Position numbers and translations under genes: made by a program | The notes under the pieces: generated by a model | Told to the model about the DNA's origin: nothing | The model's input: the letters and a program-made list of their open reading frames with translations, nothing else | Database searches by the model: none | In this document: positions 5,900 through 10,264 of the stretch, piece after piece | Position numbering within the stretch: the first letter of the stretch is position 1 | Layout: each line of letters opens with the position of its first letter | DNA from: JAEDES01 sp964470055 | GTDB lineage: Bacteria > Bacillota_I > Bacilli_A > RF39 > UBA660 | Length of the DNA stretch: 10,264 nucleotides | NCBI GenBank assembly: GCA_964470055.1 | Contig: CAYXZZ010000049.1 | Coordinates: 1 to 10,264, forward strand | Direction: 5' to 3'

Positions 5900-6037
5900 T
5901 CACCAATTCGGAATTAGGCGAATTGGTCGCTAGTATCACACTAGCCAACCCCTTTTTATTCTTTTTGGAGGTTGCCTCTCAGGGGGTGCAACCTCTTAGA
6001 TAAAAAACTAAAAGAGACGTGGCCGACGTCTCTTTTT
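5900..6037 (+). ncRNA. ncRNA-2: unrecognised structured RNA, about 135 nt, with pseudoknot potential
   Basis: Predicted start near 5900. Hairpin I is ACCAATTCG/CGAATTGGT (5902-5910 with 5919-5927), hairpin II GCTAGT/ACTAGC (5929-5934 with 5940-5945), hairpin III GAGGTTGC/GCAACCTC (5968-5975 with 5988-5995) with a 12-nt loop CTCTCAGGGGGT, then an A-rich linker and a terminator. AACCCC (5947-5952), placed between II and III, can pair with GGGG(G)T in loop III, forming a pseudoknot. Such G5 and C4 runs are rare in this AT-rich sequence and suggest selection. It is the only plus-strand unit here, divergent from recG and convergent with the DUF4365-like gene. I found no small ORF behind GGAGG (5967-5971). 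I do not recognise the family; a stand-alone sRNA or a type I antitoxin-like RNA are possible. Confidence 0.65.
6010..6037. terminator. Bidirectional terminator between ncRNA-2 and the DUF4365-like gene
   Basis: AAAAGAGACGT (6010-6020) and ACGTCTCTTTT (6026-6036) form a perfect 11-bp stem with loop GGCCG. On the plus strand it ends in a run of T (6033-6037), on the minus strand in TTTTAGTTTTTT, so it can end both converging transcripts. Confidence 0.85.
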
Positions 6038-6050
6038 CGTTATATATAAA

Positions 6051-6596
6051 TTAACATTTAATAAGTTCCCCAGCCTCTTTCCTAACAGAAGCCATATCTC
6101 TCATTTTCAAAAAATCATCTCTATAATGAGGCCTCAAAGCCAAACCACGCAATAATTCATCATTTTCTCGTAAAGTACACGACGTAGGTATTCTAACATT
6201 AATAGTTTTTTGCTTACTTAATTTTTCTAATAATTTCTCTTCATCTTTAAAATAATCCTGTATACATTGAAAGTAAACCACTTCATTTATAACATCAACT
6301 ACAAATAAAACGAAAGAATCAGTCGCAGATAAAGCATAATTAATAGTCTTAACTTCAAGCGGAAAAGAAACAAACTCTGCACCAGCAACAAACTCTGGCT
6401 TATTTGTTCCCTTTATTTGTCCTTCAACCTTATGATTTAGAAACTGATCATTCTCAGATAACTCCAAAATACAATCCCTTCCTACATCACTGCCTGTTTC
6501 TTCCTTAAATACCCAATGCTCAACATCCAACTGATAATGTACAATTTGTCTAGCCCTATCCCCTATTTTTCTTTGAACAGAATCCTCTGGATACAT
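6051..6596 (-). CDS. DUF4365-like protein with a PD-(D/E)XK nuclease-like signature
   Basis: 181 aa. The N-terminal half matches the DUF4365 pattern: a helix with IGDRARQIVHYQL (11-23), then GSDVGRDCILEL (35-46) with Asp41 and Glu45, then VEGQIKGTN (57-65) with Gln60 and Lys62. The D...E...Q-x-K arrangement is that of restriction-endonuclease-like folds. Strands FVSFPLEV (75-82) and SFVLFVVDVINEVVYFQ (94-110) continue it. The C-terminal 70 residues are helical and charged. Family members often occur near defence or mobile genes, but the function is not established. ATG at 6594-6596 follows GGAG with 9-nt spacing. It is a single-gene unit with its own promoter and terminator. It could be a solitary nuclease or a domesticated remnant. 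Cofactor and substrate cannot be inferred. Confidence 0.72.
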   Translation of the reverse strand: MYPEDSVQRKIGDRARQIVHYQLDVEHWVFKEETGSDVGRDCILELSENDQFLNHKVEGQIKGTNKPEFVAGAEFVSFPLEVKTINYALSATDSFVLFVVDVINEVVYFQCIQDYFKDEEKLLEKLSKQKTINVRIPTSCTLRENDELLRGLALRPHYRDDFLKMRDMASVRKEAGELIKC

Positions 6597-6615
6597 CCCA
6601 AATCACTCCAAAATC

Positions 6616-6633
6616 AATATTTACTTAAATATT
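6616..6633. repeat. Inverted repeat AATATTT/AAATATT over the DUF4365 promoter
   Basis: Perfect 7-bp arms (6616-6622 and 6627-6633) with a 4-nt centre. It covers the -10 box and expected start point of the DUF4365-like gene, the position of a classical repressor operator. Pure A/T content makes chance occurrence quite possible. Confidence 0.3.
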
Positions 6634-6657
6634 ACAACATTCCCCATCTTTTTACAA
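6629..6657 (-). promoter_or_regulatory. Promoter of the DUF4365-like gene
   Basis: TTGTAA (6657-6652), 17-nt spacer, TAATAT (6634-6629) on the minus strand. It lies downstream of the nifJ terminator, which supports independent transcription. Confidence 0.5.
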
Positions 6658-6681
6658 TAACTTTTATAATCAACACAAATC

Positions 6682-6710
6682 AAAAAGGAATAACCAAACT
6701 ATTCCTTTTT
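6682..6710. terminator. Intrinsic terminator overlapping the nifJ stop codon
   Basis: Arms AAAAAGGAATA (6682-6692) and TATTCCTTTTT (6700-6710), a perfect 11-bp stem with a 7-nt loop. On the minus strand the 5' arm encodes the last residues and the stop of nifJ, and the 3' arm supplies the T-run. The structure could also end plus-strand transcription. Confidence 0.8.
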
Positions 6711-9700
6711 ATTTTCCACCAAAGACTGATAATAATTATATCGCATCATTGCATTCTTCTTATTCTCATCAAGCATCTCTTTCGAATTTTTACTAAGCTT
6801 ACTAAGTGAACGGTATCTATCTTCTCCACTAATAAACTCCTCATACTTACTAAAATCAGCCTGGCTATCTAACTTAAATTCTCCTAGTACCGGATTATAA
6901 TGGAACAATGGGAAATATCCTGACAAAGTCGCCTCTTTCTCTTCTTGAATAGAATTCTTCATGCCCTTAATTATCCCTTGCGCAATACATGGTGCATACG
7001 CAATCACAATACTTGGTCCATCATAACTCTCTGCTTCTTTTAAAACCTTAATTGCTTGAGTTGGATTTGCTCCCATTGAAATAGTTCCGACATATACATG
7101 AGGATAAGTAAGCGCAATCTTTGCCAAATCCTTCTTAGCCGTTTCCTTACCATTAGAAGCAAACTTCGCAACCGCCCCAGTTCTAGTAGACTTAGACGCT
7201 TGCCCACCAGTATTTGAATAAACTTCCGTATCAAGAACTAAAATATTAACATTCTCATGATTTGCAAGAACATGGTCAATACCATTATAACCAATATCAT
7301 AAGCCCAACCATCTCCACCAATCATCCAAACTGACTTTGGCATAATAAAGTCCTTCAACCGCAACAAACCATCAATTTTTGTCTCATCAATAACTTCAAG
7401 TAACGCTTCAGCAGTCTCCTCATTAATATTTTCCGCATAATTCTTATAAATATCTTGTTCACTCTTTTTAACAAGTTTCATATTATTCAAAATCATCTGT
7501 GAAATACGTCTTTTTATAGTCTCATCCGCAATCTTCATTCCATATCCAAATTCAGCATTATCTTCAAATAAAGAATTAGCCCAAGGTATAGAATAAGGCA
7601 TTGATGGCATTGAAGCGCCATAAATAGAAGAGCACCCAGTTGCATTCGCAACTATCATTTTATCTCCAAATAATTGTGTTAATAACTTCAAATAAGGTGT
7701 TTCTCCACATCCAGCACAAGCACTAGGAAATTCAAACTTCGGTTTCTTAAACTGACTACCTTTAACCGTATTAGTTGGCATTACATTTTTCTTTTCACTA
7801 ACCTCATTAAATAAATATTTATATTCCTCATCCTTCTTAAGACGCTTCAACTCTTCCCTAGCCTTCATAACAATAGCCTTCGCACCTTGTTTACCAGGAC
7901 AAACCTCACTACATAATCCACAACCAGTACAGTCTTCCAAACTAGCACCTATACTAAACTTATAATCCTGATCCTTAATATTTGCCGGAATCAAATTATT
8001 ACTTACAACCTCAGGTGCATCAATCTGCTCCTTCTCATTAAGTAAAAACGGCCTAATAACTCCATGTGGACAAACTAATGAACATAAATTACAAGAAATA
8101 CAGTTCTTTGAGTCATAACAAGGACCAATATCAGAAGTATCACGTTTCTCCATCTTAGAAGTACCCGCTTCCATCGCCCCATCAGGATTCTTAATAAATG
8201 TGCTTACCGGTAAGTTATCTCCTTCCATAGCCTCAATAACCTGAAACATTCCCCTCTTACCAACTAACTCATCCACAAAATCAACATAAGGAAGTTTAAC
8301 CGGAACCAACCCTTCCAAACTATCCTCAACCGCCTTAATATTTTTACTTACTAAGTCCCCACCTTTATTAGCAAACTTCACGGCTAAATTCTCCTTAATC
8401 TTTCCAACCGCAAAATTAAAGTCAATTATCTTACCAAGTTTAAAAATCAATACTTCCATAATGGCACTTATCTTACCAGGAATTCCAGCATCTCTTGCAT
8501 ACTTTTCAGCATCAATTATAAACATCTTAATATTTCTACTCTGCAATATCCTCTTATCATGACTACTCATCATCGCAAGTATTTCATCTGGATTCTTACT
8601 CGTATTAACAACAAAAACTCCCTTATTATTAAGTTTTTCAAGCATTCTAAGCCTCTTCAAATAAGAATCCTTTGTACACACAACCAAACTTGCTTTTTCT
8701 ATATAGTATGTCGACATAACCGGTTTCTTACTAAATCTCAAATTAGAAATAGTAACTCCACCACTCTTCTTTGAATCATATTGAAAATATCCTTGAACGT
8801 ACGCATTAGTATAAGTACCAGTTATCTTCATCAAATCCTTCGATGCAGAAACCATTCCATCACTACCAAAACCATATACCAAAAACTCAATATTCTTACT
8901 TGGAATACTAAAATTCTTATCATACTTAATACTTAAATTAGTAACATCATCCGTAATTCCTACTGTAAAATTATTATGAACATCCCTTGTGTCTAAAAAG
9001 TCATAAATTGCCTTAATCATTGCTGGAGTCGTATTCTTACTAGAAAGACCATATCTACCACCAAAAACAGCCACTTTAGCCTCGGCTTCCTTAATCGTCT
9101 TAACCACATCCAAATAAAGTGGTTCTCCCGCAGAGCCAGGCTCTTTAGTCCTATCAAGTACCGCAATCTTTTTAACTGTCTTTGGAAGTGCTTTCAAGAA
9201 ATACTTTGTACTAAAAGGCCTATATAAATGAACTTCAACTAGCCCAATAGACTCATTCTTATTCTCTACCAAATAATCTATTGTCTCTTTAATAGTTTCA
9301 CAAACAGAACCCATTGCTACAATTACTTTAGTCGCAGTCTTACTACCATAATAATTAAAAGGTTGATAATTCTCTCCAGTAATTTTATTAACTTCCTGCA
9401 TATATTCATTTACAATATCAGGAACTTTATCATAATAACTGTTTCTTACCTCAGTAGCCTGAAAATAAATATCCTCATTCTGAGCCGTTCCATGAATCAT
9501 TGGCTTATTTGGATTCATTGCCCTTTCACGAAACTCATTCAAACTTTTTTCATCAATTAACTTCTTTAATTTATCAATATCAATTACTTCTACCTTCTGT
9601 AATTCATGACTAGTTCTAAACCCATCAAAGAAGTTAACAAATGGAACCCTTCCCTTTATCGCCGTCAAATGAGCAACCCCAGTCAAATCCATTACTTGTT

Positions 9701-10130
9701 GAACTGAACTTGACGCAAGCATCGCAAAACCAGTACTTCTAGCCGCATATATATCTTGATGGTCTCCAAAGATAGATAATGCATGAGTAGCCAAACTTCT
9801 TGCTGCCACATTTATAACACAAGGAAGTAGTTCCCCCGCAATCTTATACATATTGGGAAGCATTAAAAGTAATCCTTGACTTGCAGTATAAGTTGTTGTC
9901 AAACATCCCGCAAGAAGTGACCCATGCACCATCCCTGCAGCCCCTGCTTCACTTTGCATCTCAACTACTCTAACAGGTGTTCCAAAATAGTTTTCCTTTC
10001 CCTCGTTACTCCATTTATCTGTTAATTCTGCCATTGGTGAAGCCGGAGTTATCGGATAAATACCCGCTACTTCTGTAAAATTATATGATACATAACTACA
10101 AGCCTCATTTCCATCCATTATTCTTTTCAT
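6699..10130 (-). CDS. nifJ: Pyruvate:ferredoxin (flavodoxin) oxidoreductase
   Basis: 1143 aa, the normal size of the homodimeric enzyme. It converts pyruvate and CoA to acetyl-CoA and CO2, reducing ferredoxin, the central step of anaerobic fermentation. YPITPASPMAEL (25-36) opens domain I. Two 4Fe-4S clusters use CISCNLCSLVCP (Cys677, 680, 683, 687) and CTGCGLCSEVC (Cys734, 737, 740, 744). The proximal cluster has CAGCGE (Cys805, 808), ATGCS (Cys833) and YAPC (Cys1048). Thiamine diphosphate binding is shown by GGDGWAYDIGYNGIDH (938-953) and the following DTEVYSNTGGQ. All catalytic parts are intact. The chosen ATG (10128-10130) lies 8 nt after AAAGGA; a GTG 6 codons and an ATG 3 codons upstream are in frame but overlap that site. 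Monocistronic as far as seen. Confidence 0.97.
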   Translation of the reverse strand: MKRIMDGNEACSYVSYNFTEVAGIYPITPASPMAELTDKWSNEGKENYFGTPVRVVEMQSEAGAAGMVHGSLLAGCLTTTYTASQGLLLMLPNMYKIAGELLPCVINVAARSLATHALSIFGDHQDIYAARSTGFAMLASSSVQQVMDLTGVAHLTAIKGRVPFVNFFDGFRTSHELQKVEVIDIDKLKKLIDEKSLNEFRERAMNPNKPMIHGTAQNEDIYFQATEVRNSYYDKVPDIVNEYMQEVNKITGENYQPFNYYGSKTATKVIVAMGSVCETIKETIDYLVENKNESIGLVEVHLYRPFSTKYFLKALPKTVKKIAVLDRTKEPGSAGEPLYLDVVKTIKEAEAKVAVFGGRYGLSSKNTTPAMIKAIYDFLDTRDVHNNFTVGITDDVTNLSIKYDKNFSIPSKNIEFLVYGFGSDGMVSASKDLMKITGTYTNAYVQGYFQYDSKKSGGVTISNLRFSKKPVMSTYYIEKASLVVCTKDSYLKRLRMLEKLNNKGVFVVNTSKNPDEILAMMSSHDKRILQSRNIKMFIIDAEKYARDAGIPGKISAIMEVLIFKLGKIIDFNFAVGKIKENLAVKFANKGGDLVSKNIKAVEDSLEGLVPVKLPYVDFVDELVGKRGMFQVIEAMEGDNLPVSTFIKNPDGAMEAGTSKMEKRDTSDIGPCYDSKNCISCNLCSLVCPHGVIRPFLLNEKEQIDAPEVVSNNLIPANIKDQDYKFSIGASLEDCTGCGLCSEVCPGKQGAKAIVMKAREELKRLKKDEEYKYLFNEVSEKKNVMPTNTVKGSQFKKPKFEFPSACAGCGETPYLKLLTQLFGDKMIVANATGCSSIYGASMPSMPYSIPWANSLFEDNAEFGYGMKIADETIKRRISQMILNNMKLVKKSEQDIYKNYAENINEETAEALLEVIDETKIDGLLRLKDFIMPKSVWMIGGDGWAYDIGYNGIDHVLANHENVNILVLDTEVYSNTGGQASKSTRTGAVAKFASNGKETAKKDLAKIALTYPHVYVGTISMGANPTQAIKVLKEAESYDGPSIVIAYAPCIAQGIIKGMKNSIQEEKEATLSGYFPLFHYNPVLGEFKLDSQADFSKYEEFISGEDRYRSLSKLSKNSKEMLDENKKNAMMRYNYYQSLVENKKE

Positions 10131-10138
10131 AGTAACCA

Positions 10139-10144
10139 TCCTTT
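10139..10144 (-). promoter_or_regulatory. Ribosome binding site that fixes the nifJ start
   Basis: AAAGGA on the minus strand, 8 nt before the ATG at 10128-10130. The two upstream in-frame start codons (GTG at 10148-10146, ATG at 10139-10137) overlap or abut this site and have no better one of their own. Confidence 0.7.
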
Positions 10145-10156
10145 CCACTATATTTA

Positions 10157-10162
10157 ATTATA
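10157..10162 (-). promoter_or_regulatory. Probable -10 element of nifJ
   Basis: Consensus TATAAT on the minus strand, 26 nt before the start codon. The -35 position holds only a run of T (from the 9-nt T stretch at 10185-10177), so an activator or UP-like element may be needed. No canonical Rex or other redox-regulator operator is evident. Confidence 0.5.
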
Positions 10163-10201
10163 TCGCAAAGACCAATAAAAAAAAAGAATTTCAAACAGAA
10201 A

Positions 10202-10219
10202 TATAAATGGTATAAATGG
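10202..10219. repeat. Tandem 9-bp repeat upstream of nifJ
   Basis: TATAAATGG at 10202-10210 and again at 10211-10219. It lies 40-60 bp upstream of the nifJ -10 box and might be a paired regulator site. An AT-rich chance duplication is not excluded. Confidence 0.35.
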
Positions 10220-10243
10220 AAATATTAAGTGTCCGCACATTTC

Positions 10244-10264
10244 ATTACCTAAAATGTAAGTTTT
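10244..10264. repeat. Copy 2 of the 21-bp dispersed repeat (first copy at 1995-2015)
   Basis: ATTACCTAAAATGTA then A and GTTTT, running to the window edge, so the true repeat may be longer. ACATTT (10237-10242) and AAATGT (10252-10257) form a small inverted repeat here that the first copy lacks. Confidence 0.5.

Noticed and set aside
5997..6011. TTAGATAAAAAACTAAA tail resembling the 3' part of a preQ1-I riboswitch
   Set aside because: The preceding stem is 8 bp with a 12-nt G-rich loop that cannot form the required short pseudoknot, and no plus-strand gene follows.
6516..6809. 97-aa plus-strand ORF across the DUF4365 start and the end of nifJ
   Set aside because: It is antisense to two real genes and runs through the nifJ terminator; composition is low-complexity I/L/F/H as expected for a shadow.
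1..10264. Mycoplasma-type genetic code (TGA as Trp), since no gene here ends in TGA
   Set aside because: Tryptophans checked in GNAT and nifJ are TGG and the frames close normally at TAA or TAG; lack of TGA stops in seven genes is expected in an AT-rich genome.
1..10264. CRISPR array, rRNA, tRNA or complete insertion sequence
   Set aside because: No regularly spaced repeats, no rRNA- or tRNA-like sequence and no transposase or integrase gene were found.

Overview
The window comes from a strongly AT-rich, low-GC Gram-positive-type genome, most likely an uncultured anaerobic member of the Bacillota or a Mollicutes-related lineage. Shine-Dalgarno sites are strong (GGAGG type), A/T-ending codons dominate, and core genes end in TAA or TAG. 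A complete pyruvate:ferredoxin oxidoreductase implies anaerobic fermentative metabolism. Tryptophan codons checked are TGG, so there is no sign of a Mycoplasma-type code. Every protein gene lies on the minus strand. The taxonomic guess is inference.

Left part (1-2530) looks accessory. It holds a two-gene operon: an SMC/ABC-like AAA ATPase (RloA/AbiLi type) followed 8 nt later by a TOPRIM-like RloB/AbiLii protein, the composition of an abortive-infection phage-defence module. The operon has a good promoter abutting a perfect 9-bp palindrome. Upstream is a small cysteine-rich DUF7695-like protein with its own extended -10 promoter. Behind it, at 2410-2550, lie a long-stem terminator, two tandem copies of an 11-bp repeat resembling tyrosine-recombinase arm sites, and a short core-like inverted repeat. 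Together these suggest the edge of an integrated element that stops at a small RNA gene.

Middle part (2554-6050): a compact RNA gene (ncRNA-1, minus strand, about 100 nt), a 297-aa protein with a C-terminal GNAT acetyltransferase domain, recG (GTG start), and a second RNA gene (ncRNA-2, plus strand, about 135 nt). Each RNA gene has a near-consensus promoter with 17-bp spacing, several perfect hairpins and an intrinsic terminator. The 12-nt apical loop of one ncRNA-2 hairpin is complementary to a C-rich linker of ncRNA-1, which raises the possibility that the two RNAs pair.

Right part (6051-10264): a DUF4365-like protein with a PD-(D/E)XK nuclease-like signature, then nifJ (pyruvate:ferredoxin oxidoreductase), complete, with its terminator overlapping its stop codon. 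The final bases of the window repeat, with one mismatch in 21, a sequence upstream of the rloA-like gene.

The genes appear to be separate transcription units apart from the rloA-rloB pair. recG and nifJ are ordinary chromosomal genes. The most interesting signals are the defence operon beside a probable integration boundary and the two unrecognised structured RNAs.
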